A stretch of DNA of 64,000 bases from the NCBI GenBank assembly GCA_004193285.1, contig SECP01000041.1, forward strand, positions 21,991 through 85,990. Reading direction: 5' to 3'. How positions within the stretch are numbered: position 1 is the first letter of the stretch; each line of letters starts with the position of its first letter. The translations under genes were made by a program, and so were the position numbers. The stretch comes from Myxococcales bacterium (GTDB lineage Bacteria > Myxococcota_A > Polyangia > Polyangiales > Polyangiaceae). The notes beneath the pieces are model-generated. The model made no database searches and was not told the DNA's origin. It saw only the letters and a program-made list of their open reading frames with translations. This document shows positions 8,102 through 16,315 of this stretch, one piece after another.

Positions 8102-9124
8102 ATGCCGCGCAAAGTACGCGCCGCCGCCGTGCAACTGAGCCCCGTGCTGTTCAGCCGTGAAGGCACGACCAGCAAGGTGTGCGACAAGATTGCCGAAGCG
8201 GCGGCGCAGGGCGCCGAGCTCGTCGTCTTCCCCGAAACGGTAGTGCCTTACTACCCTTACTTCTCCTTCATCAAGGCCCCGGCCCTGATCGGGGCGGAGC
8301 ACTTGCTGCTCATGGAGGAGGCAGTAGTGGTGCCGGGGCCGAGCACCGAAGCGATCTCGCAAGCGGCCCGCCGGGCCGGCGCCGTGGTCTCGATCGGTGT
8401 GAACGAGCGGGACCACGGCACGCTGTACAACACCCAGCTGCTCTTCGACGCGGACGGGCGGCTCGTGCAAGCGCGCCGCAAGATCACCCCGACCTACCAC
8501 GAACGCATGATCTGGGGTCAGGGCGACGGCTCGGGGCTACGCGCGGTGGACACGCGGGTGGGCCGCGTTGGCTCGCTCGCCTGCTGGGAGCACTACAACC
8601 CACTCGCGCGCTACGCCCTGATGGCGGACCACGAAGAGATTCACGTGGCGGCCTTTCCCGGCTCGCTCGTCGGAGACATTTTCCGCGAGCAGATCGAAGT
8701 AACGATCCGTCACCACGCGCTCGAGTCGGGTTGCTTCGTGGTGAACGCCACCGGCTTCTTGACGGAGGAGCAGGTGGCGCTCGTCGCCGGGGACACCAAG
8801 CTCGAGAGAGCCCTGCGCGGTGGTTGCTTCACCGCCATCGTCTCTCCGGAGGGCACCCTGCTAGCCCCGCCCCTCACGGAAGGGGAGGGCATGGTGATCG
8901 CGGACTTGGATCTCGCGCTCCTCGCCAAGCGCAAACGCATGATGGACAGCGTTGGCCACTACAGCCGGCCGGAGCTGCTCTCCGTGCTCATCGACCGGCG
9001 TTCGCAGCCGCACCTTCACGACAAGAAAACCGCTCTTAACGCGATTGGAACGAGCCATGAACCGCTCCCTGCCGCTCCTGACAGCCACCACGAAGACGAC
9101 TCGACGCCGCCTGCCTACTCCTGA
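8102..9124 (+). CDS. nit1: Nitrilase of the Nit1C cluster (Sll0784/Nit1 family)
   Basis: 340 aa carbon-nitrogen hydrolase that converts nitriles to acids and ammonia. The catalytic triad is visible: Glu45 in VVFPET, Lys127 in RRKITPTYHERMIWG, and Cys161 in ACWEHYNPLAR. The last 20 or so residues (Pro/His/Asp-rich) form an unusual tail, because the gene runs 68 nt into the radical SAM gene in another frame. This nitrilase clade is always found with the neighbouring genes, and in Pseudomonas fluorescens NCIMB 11764 the cluster is needed for growth on cyanide as nitrogen source. The natural substrate here is unknown. Confidence 0.93.
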   Translation: MPRKVRAAAVQLSPVLFSREGTTSKVCDKIAEAAAQGAELVVFPETVVPYYPYFSFIKAPALIGAEHLLLMEEAVVVPGPSTEAISQAARRAGAVVSIGVNERDHGTLYNTQLLFDADGRLVQARRKITPTYHERMIWGQGDGSGLRAVDTRVGRVGSLACWEHYNPLARYALMADHEEIHVAAFPGSLVGDIFREQIEVTIRHHALESGCFVVNATGFLTEEQVALVAGDTKLERALRGGCFTAIVSPEGTLLAPPLTEGEGMVIADLDLALLAKRKRMMDSVGHYSRPELLSVLIDRRSQPHLHDKKTALNAIGTSHEPLPAAPDSHHEDDSTPPAYS

Positions 9125-10208
9125 GCTGCTCTCCGAGCTGCAAGCCTTCGGGGTGCGCTGGGAGGACGATCGCGGACCCGGTCTCAGCCGCGCCGGCGGC
9201 GCTGGCCCCTCCGATCACAAGGCGATCACCCTCGACCACCAGACCGTGATGGTGCCGATCTTGACCCTGCCGTCGGCGGTTTCGCACTACACCGCGCGCG
9301 TCAGCGCTCACGGCAACGGCGCGACCTTGCTCCGGGCAGGTGAGCCGATCGCGGACATCACCTTTCCCAAACAGCCGCGCTTCTACGGGCTGCAGACGGA
9401 AGATGGCGTCCCGTACTGGAAGCTCGCCACGCTGCACGGCTCGGACGTGCTGGCCACGACGGTGCTTCAAACCTGCACGCGCTACGGAAACCGAGAGACA
9501 GCGTGCCAGTTCTGCGCGATCGGTCAATCGCTCGCGGCCAAGTCCACGGTGCCCGAGAAGACGCCCGCGCAGCTCGCCGAGGTGGCGCGCGCGGCGGCGG
9601 AGCTGGACGGCGTGAAACACGTGGTGCTCACCACTGGCACTCCCCGCACCCCGGACCGCGGAGCCGCGCTGCTGGCCGAGTGCGCGCGCGCCATCAAGGC
9701 GGCTTCCGGCCTGCCGATCCAAGCTCAGTGCGAGCCGCCCGAGGACTTCGCCTGGTTCCGGCGGCTCCAGGAGGCCGGCGTGGACAGCCTGGGCCTTCAT
9801 CTGGAGGCGGTCACGGAGCGGGTGCGCCGCCGCATCATGCCGGGGAAGGCGGAGGTACCGGTCAGCGTCTACTTCGACGCGTTCGCGGAAGCGGTGCGGG
9901 TGTTCGGTCGCGGCCAGGTCTCGACGTACATCCTCGCCGGTCTGGGAGACACCCGAGAAGAGATCTTGGAGATGAGTGAGCGGCTCGTGAAGGCCGGCGT
10001 CTACCCCTTCGTCGTGCCGTTCGTGCCGATTTCGGGCACCGCGCTGGAGCACGAGCCGCCGCCCGATGCCCTGTTCTTGCGCGACACTCTGGATGGGGTG
10101 GCGGCGATCCTGGCCGATCACGAGCTGAAGAGCGCAGACATCAAAGCCGGCTGCGGTCGCTGCGGTGCCTGCTCCACCCTGAAGGCGCGGGAGGTGGGTC
10201 GTGCTTGA
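9057..10208 (+). CDS. Radical SAM enzyme of the Nit1C cluster (MSMEG_0568 family)
   Basis: 383 aa from the ATG at 9057. The putative 4Fe-4S/SAM site is CTRYGNRETACQFCAIG, with Cys140, Cys150 and Cys153, that is CX9CX2C rather than the textbook CX3CX2C; this spacing fits the MSMEG_0568-type family. A TIM-barrel-like core follows (GVDSLGLHLEAVTERVRRRIMPGKAEV resembles lipoyl-synthase-type segments), and a C-terminal CGRCGAC knot may bind a second cluster. It overlaps the nitrilase by 68 nt and the GNAT gene by 8 nt. The reaction is not known. Confidence 0.87.
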   Translation: MNRSLPLLTATTKTTRRRLPTPELLSELQAFGVRWEDDRGPGLSRAGGAGPSDHKAITLDHQTVMVPILTLPSAVSHYTARVSAHGNGATLLRAGEPIADITFPKQPRFYGLQTEDGVPYWKLATLHGSDVLATTVLQTCTRYGNRETACQFCAIGQSLAAKSTVPEKTPAQLAEVARAAAELDGVKHVVLTTGTPRTPDRGAALLAECARAIKAASGLPIQAQCEPPEDFAWFRRLQEAGVDSLGLHLEAVTERVRRRIMPGKAEVPVSVYFDAFAEAVRVFGRGQVSTYILAGLGDTREEILEMSERLVKAGVYPFVVPFVPISGTALEHEPPPDALFLRDTLDGVAAILADHELKSADIKAGCGRCGACSTLKAREVGRA

Positions 10209-10752
10209 TCGCGTCAACCCGTGGGGGCGCCCCGTGCGGCCGAGCTTGAGCGCTCGCGTGGTGGCGCAGGTCGCCACCGAGCCTTGGGAGGTTGCCGGCT
10301 ACCGGGCGCTGCGCCGCGAGATCTTCGCGGAGGAGCAGGGGCTCTTCGAAGGCTCGGATTTCGATGAGCACGACGCGCACGCGCTGCCGATCGTCGCTCA
10401 GAGCCAGATCGCGGGGATGGCGGACGACGTGGTGGGAGTGGTCCGGATTTTCAGGAGCGAGCCGGGCACGTGGTACGGCGGACGGCTCGGAGTCCGCAAG
10501 GAATACCGCCGCTTCGGGGCGATCGGGACCGCGCTCATCACGACTGCGGTCTCCACCGCTCACGGCCTCGGCTGCCAGCGGTTCCTCGCGACGGTGCAGC
10601 TCGCCAACGTGCGCTACTTCGAGCGCCATCACTTTCGAGCCCTACGCGTCGTGGAGGTGCGAGGCCTCGCCCACCAGCTCATGCAGGCGGATTTGGCCTG
10701 CTACCCGCCCCGCCTCGAAAGCGAACGGCTCGTTCAAGCGAGGGTCGCGTGA
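10201..10752 (+). CDS. GNAT-family N-acetyltransferase of the Nit1C cluster (MSMEG_0567/Sll0786 type)
   Basis: 183 aa. It starts at a GTG (10201) inside the end of the radical SAM gene. The fold shows an acetyl-CoA site of GNAT type (YGGRLGVRKEYRRFGAIGTALITTAVSTA, the R-x-x-G/A loop) and an N-terminal helix pair (WEVAGYRALRREIFAEEQGLF). In several other Nit1C clusters this domain is part of a longer protein together with the AIR-synthase-like domain; here the two are separate genes that overlap by GTGA. Substrate unknown. Confidence 0.85.
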   Translation: MLDRVNPWGRPVRPSLSARVVAQVATEPWEVAGYRALRREIFAEEQGLFEGSDFDEHDAHALPIVAQSQIAGMADDVVGVVRIFRSEPGTWYGGRLGVRKEYRRFGAIGTALITTAVSTAHGLGCQRFLATVQLANVRYFERHHFRALRVVEVRGLAHQLMQADLACYPPRLESERLVQARVA

Positions 10753-11738
10753 AGGTCGCCAGCGGTGCGCTCGCGGCTCTGACCGAGGAGCTGCGCGGAC
10801 GCGCAGAGCTCGGGTTGAAGCGCGATATTCAACTGCCGGCGCGCGTCTTCGCTTCCGCCCAGCGGAGCGCTTGGTTTCCGTCGCGCGAGCCCATCCTCAA
10901 CGGCGACGACGCCGCGGCGCTCCCCGATGGGGATGGCTATGCGCTGCTCGCGGCGGAAGGGATGAGGCCGGAGCTGGTCGCCGCTGATCCGTGGTTTGCC
11001 GGCTTCTGCTCCGTCATGGTCAACCTGAGCGACGTAGCCGCCATGGGGGGCCGGCCCTGGGCGGTGGTGGACGCCCTGTTCATGGGGAGCGGGGAGAACG
11101 AGCGCGTGCTCGAGGGCATGAAGGCGGCCAGTGAGCTCTTCGGAGTACCGGTGGTGGGCGGCCACACCGCGCGGGTGGACGGGCCCACGCTGCTCTCCGT
11201 CGCGGTGCTCGGTCGCGCCCAGCGACTCATCTCCAGCCATGCCGCCAAGCCGGGGCAGACCTTGCTGATGGCGGTAGATCTCCGCGGCAGCTTTCGGCTC
11301 GCGGGCGCCTTCAACGCGGCCACGACGGCATCCGCGCAGCAACTGCGGGCCGGGCTCGCGGTGCTGCCAGAGCTGGCGGAGGCGGGGCTGGTCGGCGCCG
11401 GCAAGGACATCAGCATGGCCGGTACCTGCGGCTCGCTCGCGATGCTGCTGGAGACGTCCGGAGTCGGCGCTCGCCTGGAGCTTTCACGGGTGCCGGCGCC
11501 GCTGGAAGTCGACCCTCTGCGCTGGCTTACCGCGTTCCCCAGCTATGGGTTCGTGCTCACGGCCGAGCAAAGCGCGGTCGCCGCCATCTGCGCACGTTTC
11601 GACCGCGTGGGGGTGGCGTGCGCGGCGGTGGGCACGGTCGACGATACCAAGCAGCTGCGGCTCGAGCACGCGGGGGAGTCGGCGCTGTACTTGGACCTGA
11701 GCGAGCGGCCTCTCACCGGCTTCGGGGCGAGCCCGTGA
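10749..11738 (+). CDS. AIR-synthase-related protein of the Nit1C cluster (Sll0787 type)
   Basis: 329 aa from the GTG at 10749, which overlaps the GNAT stop (GTGA). It belongs to the PurM/ThiL/HypE ATP-binding superfamily: GDDAAALPDGDGYALLAAEGM carries the acidic metal/ATP site, MVNLSDVAAMGGRP is the typical second motif, and GGHTARVDGPTLLSVAVLGR follows. Such enzymes activate an oxygen or amide by phosphorylation, so in this pathway it may phosphorylate the nitrile-derived or formamidine-like intermediate. That role is inference. Confidence 0.86.
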   Translation: MKVASGALAALTEELRGRAELGLKRDIQLPARVFASAQRSAWFPSREPILNGDDAAALPDGDGYALLAAEGMRPELVAADPWFAGFCSVMVNLSDVAAMGGRPWAVVDALFMGSGENERVLEGMKAASELFGVPVVGGHTARVDGPTLLSVAVLGRAQRLISSHAAKPGQTLLMAVDLRGSFRLAGAFNAATTASAQQLRAGLAVLPELAEAGLVGAGKDISMAGTCGSLAMLLETSGVGARLELSRVPAPLEVDPLRWLTAFPSYGFVLTAEQSAVAAICARFDRVGVACAAVGTVDDTKQLRLEHAGESALYLDLSERPLTGFGASP

Positions 11739-12913
11739 CCTCCATCGGTCTCTTCACGTACTCGACCAAGCCGCGCGGCAGCGTGGTGCACGCCTGCTGT
11801 TTGGCGGAAGCGCTCAGCGCGCGCGGTCACGACGTCACGCTGTATGCGCTCTCCAAATCCGGCGATGAGCTGTTTCGCAAGTTGCGCTGTTCGGTCCGGT
11901 ACCTGCGCGCCGAAGCGGCTCCGGCGGATGTGGACGCGCTGATAGCCCAGCGCATCGGTGAGGTTGCCAGGGGCGTCGCCGCGCTCTCGCCCCGCCACGA
12001 CGTCTACCATGCCGAAGATTGCCTCGTCGCGAGCGGACTCCTCTCGCTCGGGACGAGGTTCGGCCCCATCGTTCGTACGCTCCATCACTACGAGCAGTTC
12101 GAGAGCCGCTACCTCCAGGATTGTCAGCGCGGCTCAATTCTAGGCGCGGCCGCGGTGGCGTGCGTGAGCCGCGTCAGCCAGCGCGACGTTCAGCGGGAGC
12201 TATCCCGCCTTTGCCCCATCATCGGCAATGGCGTGGACTTCGAGCGCTTTTCGGGCGGGGTGGAGCTACGTGACTGGGCTCGCCGGCGCTTCGGCGTCGT
12301 GGAGGGTCAGCTGGTAGTCGCCAGCGTGGGCGGGGTCGAGCCCCGCAAAAACACGCTGCGAGCGCTCGAGGCGATGGTGCCCGTGCTTCGGCAGCACCCG
12401 ACCGCGCGCTGGCTCATCGCCGGCGGCTCGAGCATCTGGGAGCACGACTCGTACCGCCTCGAGTTCGCGCAGCGGCTGGACGCGCTCGAGCCCAGCGTGC
12501 GCGAGCGAATCGTCCAGCTCGGGGCGGTGTCGGAGCGCGAGCTCACCGCGCTCTACCAGGTGAGCCAAGTCTTGCTTTGCGCGTCGCTCCAGGAGGGATT
12601 CGGCCTCTGCGTGCTGGAAGCCATGGCCGCGGGGGCGGCCGTGGTCGTCTCCGCGCGCGAGCCGTTCACCGAATACCTGGACGCGTCCAGCGCTCGCTTC
12701 GTCGACCCAGAGTGCACTGCGAGCATCACCGCCGCGGTGGACGAGCTGTGGAACGACCCCGACCGCTGCGCCGAGCTGAGCCGCAATGGCACCCGCGTTG
12801 CGCGTCGATTCTCTTGGGACACCGTGGCCCGCGAGCACGAGCGCCTGTACCGCGGCTTGCTCGAGCGACGAGCCTCCGCTTTCGAACTTTACGAGGAAAC
12901 CAACCATGCCTGA
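11735..12913 (+). CDS. GT4-type glycosyltransferase of the Nit1C cluster (MSMEG_0565 family)
   Basis: 392 aa from the GTG at 11735 (GTGA overlap with the previous stop). A GT-B fold is seen: N-terminal acceptor domain with GSVVHACCLAEALSARGHDV and HHYEQFESRYLQDCQ, then the donor domain with GGVEPRKNTLRALEAM and the E-x7-E site in EGFGLCVLEAMAAG. Presence of a sugar transferase in every full Nit1C cluster suggests that the nitrile or its product is glycosylated during synthesis or breakdown. Donor and acceptor are unknown. Confidence 0.87.
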   Translation: MTSIGLFTYSTKPRGSVVHACCLAEALSARGHDVTLYALSKSGDELFRKLRCSVRYLRAEAAPADVDALIAQRIGEVARGVAALSPRHDVYHAEDCLVASGLLSLGTRFGPIVRTLHHYEQFESRYLQDCQRGSILGAAAVACVSRVSQRDVQRELSRLCPIIGNGVDFERFSGGVELRDWARRRFGVVEGQLVVASVGGVEPRKNTLRALEAMVPVLRQHPTARWLIAGGSSIWEHDSYRLEFAQRLDALEPSVRERIVQLGAVSERELTALYQVSQVLLCASLQEGFGLCVLEAMAAGAAVVVSAREPFTEYLDASSARFVDPECTASITAAVDELWNDPDRCAELSRNGTRVARRFSWDTVAREHERLYRGLLERRASAFELYEETNHA

Positions 12914-14486
12914 GATGAATTTTCGTGTGAAATGGCCGAACGGCAAAGTCCAAGACTGCTACTCGCCCAGCTACGTGATCGAGGACTACCTGCACGAAGG
13001 ACAGAGCTACGCGCTGGACGACTTCGTGCACCGCGCGCGGACCGCGCTGACCATCGCCTCGGAGCGTGTTCTGGCCAAATACGGCTTCGAATGTAGCTCC
13101 GCGCTCGACCAGCTGCGCGACATCGAGCAGACCGAGTCCAGCATCCCGGCCGGAGAGCGCTCCGGTAAAGTATCCGTGCTCTCGTTCACCCGGCACGGCG
13201 CGCGCGATGCCCGCGCCAAGAAGGCGGAGCATTTCACGGTCGTCGTCGTCGGGGGCGGCCAAGCCGGGCTGTCGATGAGCTACCTGCTCAAGCAAAGGGG
13301 CGTCTCCCACGTGGTGCTCGAGGGAAAGCGCATCGCGAGCGCGTGGCGTGACGAGCGCTGGGACTCGTTTTGCCTCGTGACCCCGAACTGGCAATGCCGT
13401 TTGCCAGGCCATCCCTACGACGGCGACGATCCTCAGGGCTTCATGGGCCGCGACGACATCGTGGCCTACGTCGAGAGCTACGCGCGCCGCTTCGAGCTGC
13501 CGGTGCGGGAGGGAGTGTGGGTCAAGGCAGTGCGGCGGTCGCACGCCGCGCGGGGCTTCGAGATCGAAACCTCCGAGGGGAACCTGACTGCCGAGCAGGT
13601 CGTCGTCGCGACCGGGGGCTACCACCGGCCCCGCACCCCGCGCTACGCGGAGGACATCGCGCTGCACCAGCTCCACTCTTCCCAGTACCGAAACTCCGAT
13701 CAGCTGCCCCCCGGCGACGTGCTCGTGGTCGGCACCGGCCAATCCGGCTGCCAAATTGCGGAAGATTTGCACCTTTTGGGGCGCAAAGTGCACCTCGCGG
13801 TGGGGAGCGCGCCGCGCTGCGCCCGCCGTCACCGAGGCAAGGACGTCGTCGAGTGGCTCGAGGCGATGGGTCACTACGAGGTGCCCATCCACGAGCAGAA
13901 CAACCCGGAGGAGCTGCGCGAGCGAGCGAACCACTACGTCACGGGGCGCGCGGGGGGCCACGATTTGGACCTGCGTCGCTTTGCGCTCGAGGGCATGAAG
14001 CTCTACGGGCCCGCCTTGGCGCTCGAGGACGGCAAGCTGCGCTTCGCGCCCAAGCTGAAGCAACACTTGGATCGCGCGGACGACGTGTACCGCAGCATCA
14101 ACCGCGCCATCGACAAGCACATCGCCGACCATGGCATCTCCGCGCCCGAGGAGCCGGAGTATCAGGCAGTGTGGGAACCCAGCGAAGAGCCCGCCGAGCT
14201 AGACCTCGCGACGAGCGGCATCACCAGCATCGTGTGGGCGACCGGTTTCCATACGGACTTCAGCTGGGTGAAAGCGCCGGTGTTCGACGAACGGGGCAAG
14301 GTCGCTCACCTTCGCGGTGTCACGCGCGAGCCGGGGCTCTTCTTTCTGGGCTTGCCGTGGCTGCACACCTGGGGCTCAGGCCGGTTTTCCGGCGTGAAAA
14401 CGGACGCGGAGCACCTCGTGGAGCAGATGTTCGCGCGGGAGCCAGCAGCCGAGCTGGGCTCGAGCGTCACGGTGGCCGCGGTCTGA
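12906..14486 (+). CDS. Fused MSMEG_0570-type domain and MSMEG_0569-type FAD oxidoreductase (Nit1C)
   Basis: 526 aa. Residues 1 to about 95 match the small MSMEG_0570 family (MNFRVKWPNGKVQDCYSPS, GQSYALDDFVHRARTAL, CSSALDQL). From about 108 a flavin monooxygenase-like protein begins: FAD site GGGQAG (116-121), a second dinucleotide fold GTGQSG (276-281), and ATGFHTDFSW near the end. In other Nit1C clusters these are separate adjacent genes; here no stop, start or frame change separates them. The linker (about 80-107) is Ser/Arg-rich. The ATG at 12906 overlaps the glycosyltransferase stop by 8 nt. It likely oxidises a cluster intermediate using FAD and NAD(P)H. Confidence 0.85.
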   Translation: MPEMNFRVKWPNGKVQDCYSPSYVIEDYLHEGQSYALDDFVHRARTALTIASERVLAKYGFECSSALDQLRDIEQTESSIPAGERSGKVSVLSFTRHGARDARAKKAEHFTVVVVGGGQAGLSMSYLLKQRGVSHVVLEGKRIASAWRDERWDSFCLVTPNWQCRLPGHPYDGDDPQGFMGRDDIVAYVESYARRFELPVREGVWVKAVRRSHAARGFEIETSEGNLTAEQVVVATGGYHRPRTPRYAEDIALHQLHSSQYRNSDQLPPGDVLVVGTGQSGCQIAEDLHLLGRKVHLAVGSAPRCARRHRGKDVVEWLEAMGHYEVPIHEQNNPEELRERANHYVTGRAGGHDLDLRRFALEGMKLYGPALALEDGKLRFAPKLKQHLDRADDVYRSINRAIDKHIADHGISAPEEPEYQAVWEPSEEPAELDLATSGITSIVWATGFHTDFSWVKAPVFDERGKVAHLRGVTREPGLFFLGLPWLHTWGSGRFSGVKTDAEHLVEQMFAREPAAELGSSVTVAAV

Positions 14487-14509
14487 CCTCTCCGGTGTAA
14501 GCTCCCGGG

Positions 14510-16312
14510 GTGCTCGTGCGTCCCGGGTTTTGGCTGGCCGCGTGCCTCACGGCGCTAGCGTGCGCAGGAGCAGGCACGGCGCCTTCCCGTGGCCGCCAGG
14601 AGGAAGCCAAGAGCCGCGAGCCGCTCAGCAACGTGCTGCGCGCGGACTACGTCGGGTCGCAGGCCTGCGCAGGCTGCCATGCTTCGATCTACGAGGCGTG
14701 GCTGCGTTCGCCGATGCACCGCATGACGCGGGAGGTCGCGAGCACGGAGCTCTCCGCGCCGTTCGACGGGCGGGAGCTTGCGCTCGGCGGTGCGGTGGCG
14801 CGGCTGGAGACGCACGAGGGAAAGCGCTTCGTCGGTCTCTCGCAAGGGGAGCAGAACGAGCTGTACCGCGTCACCAAGGTGATCGGCGGCCGCTACCGGG
14901 AGGACTTCGTCGGCGAGCTCGTCCCTGCGAGCTCCCCGTTCGGCGTGGCGCTGGAGGAGCAGCGCGTGCTGCCAGTCTCTTACCTGCGCTTCGACGGAAC
15001 CCTGCGCTACAAGGGCTATTCGGTGATGGTGCGGGAGCGCCATGGCCTGGAGGCGGGCCTGGTTTGGCAGCGAGCCTGCGTGCTGTGTCACAACACCGCG
15101 CCGCAGGTCGTCGCGCTCTACGACGAGCTCTACGGCGCCAAGGCGCCCTCTTACCAGGGCTCGGCGAGCAACGAGCTGCCCGCGAGCAAGGCCTTTCGCT
15201 ACGTGGTGGATGACGCGGCCGGGCTCCGCCAGGCGCTGGCCGGCGAGCTCGCGCTCTTGGGCGCGCGCGGCTCCTTGCCGGAGAACGAGCGCCACGCGCT
15301 GGAGATTGCGATCTCGAACACGCGTGAGCGATTCGGCGAGGCGCACCTCGTGGAGCTCGGCGTGGGCTGCGAGAGCTGTCACGGTGGCTCGCGCGCCCAC
15401 GCGGAGGCGCCGCACCGCTTCGATCCGAGCTTTGCGCTACGCAGCTCCTTCATGCACGTGGAGACGGCGAGCGGCGGTAGGCCCACGCGCGCGCAAGACC
15501 AAAATCGCACCTGCGCCAAGTGCCATACCGTCCTGTTCTCCCAGTACCCCTTCACCTGGGAAGGAGGCGAGCGCCGCACATCCCCCGGCGGGAGCACCAC
15601 CAACTCTGGCGAGGCGCGCGACTTCTTACTCGGCGGCTGCGCTAGCGCCATGACCTGCAGCACCTGCCACGATCCGCACGGGGAGGACTCGAAGGCGCGG
15701 CTCGAAGAGCTAGGCACCGTCCGCGGCAACCGCGTTTGCACCAGCTGCCACCGAGAGCTCGAAAGCCCTCTCGCTCTCGGACGCCACTCGCACCACCGTG
15801 CCGACGGCGCAGGCAGCGCGTGCCTGAGCTGCCACATGCCGAAGAAGAACATGGGTCTGGCCTATGACTTCACGCGGTACCATCGTATCGGCTCGCCGAC
15901 GGAGCAGGCACGAGTGCTCGGCGATCGTCCGCTCGATTGCGCGCTCTGCCACGCCGAGCGCAGCGTTGAGCAGATCACGGCCACCATGGAGAAATGGTGG
16001 GGCAAGCGCTACGATCGCGCGCGGCTACGCCGACTCTACGGACAGGATTTGAGGGCGAACCCTGTGCGCATCACGCTCATCGGCGGTAAGCCCCACGAAC
16101 AGGCGCTGGCCGCAGACATCGCGGCCGCGCAGCAAGTGCCGGATACGCTGGAGGCGACCCTCGCGCTGCTCGGCAGCGAGTACCCGCTGGTGCGCTACTT
16201 TGCACGCCACAGCTTGGAAAAGCGGGCCGGCGCAGAGCTGGCCCTGGACATGAGCTTGCCGGGGCCGCAGCTCGTGCAAGCAGCGAGGGCGCGTCTGAAC
16301 GCGGCTCGCTGA
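14510..16312 (+). CDS. Octahaem c-type cytochrome, exported
   Basis: 600 aa from the GTG at 14510, 23 nt after the Nit1C flavoprotein. The N-terminus is a signal sequence with two possible lipoboxes (WLAAC, TALAC). Eight CXXCH motifs are present: CAGCH, CVLCH, CESCH, CAKCH, CSTCH, CTSCH, CLSCH and CALCH, with CSTCHDPHG and CLSCHMPKKN as in the NapC/NrfA-like and decahaem multihaem families. The C-terminal region (about 510-600) is helical and haem-free, HEAT-like. It is larger than NrfA and lacks its CXXCK. Role: periplasmic electron transfer or an oxidoreductase. Whether it belongs to the Nit1C transcript is open; spacing allows it. Confidence 0.83.
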   Translation: MLVRPGFWLAACLTALACAGAGTAPSRGRQEEAKSREPLSNVLRADYVGSQACAGCHASIYEAWLRSPMHRMTREVASTELSAPFDGRELALGGAVARLETHEGKRFVGLSQGEQNELYRVTKVIGGRYREDFVGELVPASSPFGVALEEQRVLPVSYLRFDGTLRYKGYSVMVRERHGLEAGLVWQRACVLCHNTAPQVVALYDELYGAKAPSYQGSASNELPASKAFRYVVDDAAGLRQALAGELALLGARGSLPENERHALEIAISNTRERFGEAHLVELGVGCESCHGGSRAHAEAPHRFDPSFALRSSFMHVETASGGRPTRAQDQNRTCAKCHTVLFSQYPFTWEGGERRTSPGGSTTNSGEARDFLLGGCASAMTCSTCHDPHGEDSKARLEELGTVRGNRVCTSCHRELESPLALGRHSHHRADGAGSACLSCHMPKKNMGLAYDFTRYHRIGSPTEQARVLGDRPLDCALCHAERSVEQITATMEKWWGKRYDRARLRRLYGQDLRANPVRITLIGGKPHEQALAADIAAAQQVPDTLEATLALLGSEYPLVRYFARHSLEKRAGAELALDMSLPGPQLVQAARARLNAAR

Positions 16313-16315
16313 GCC

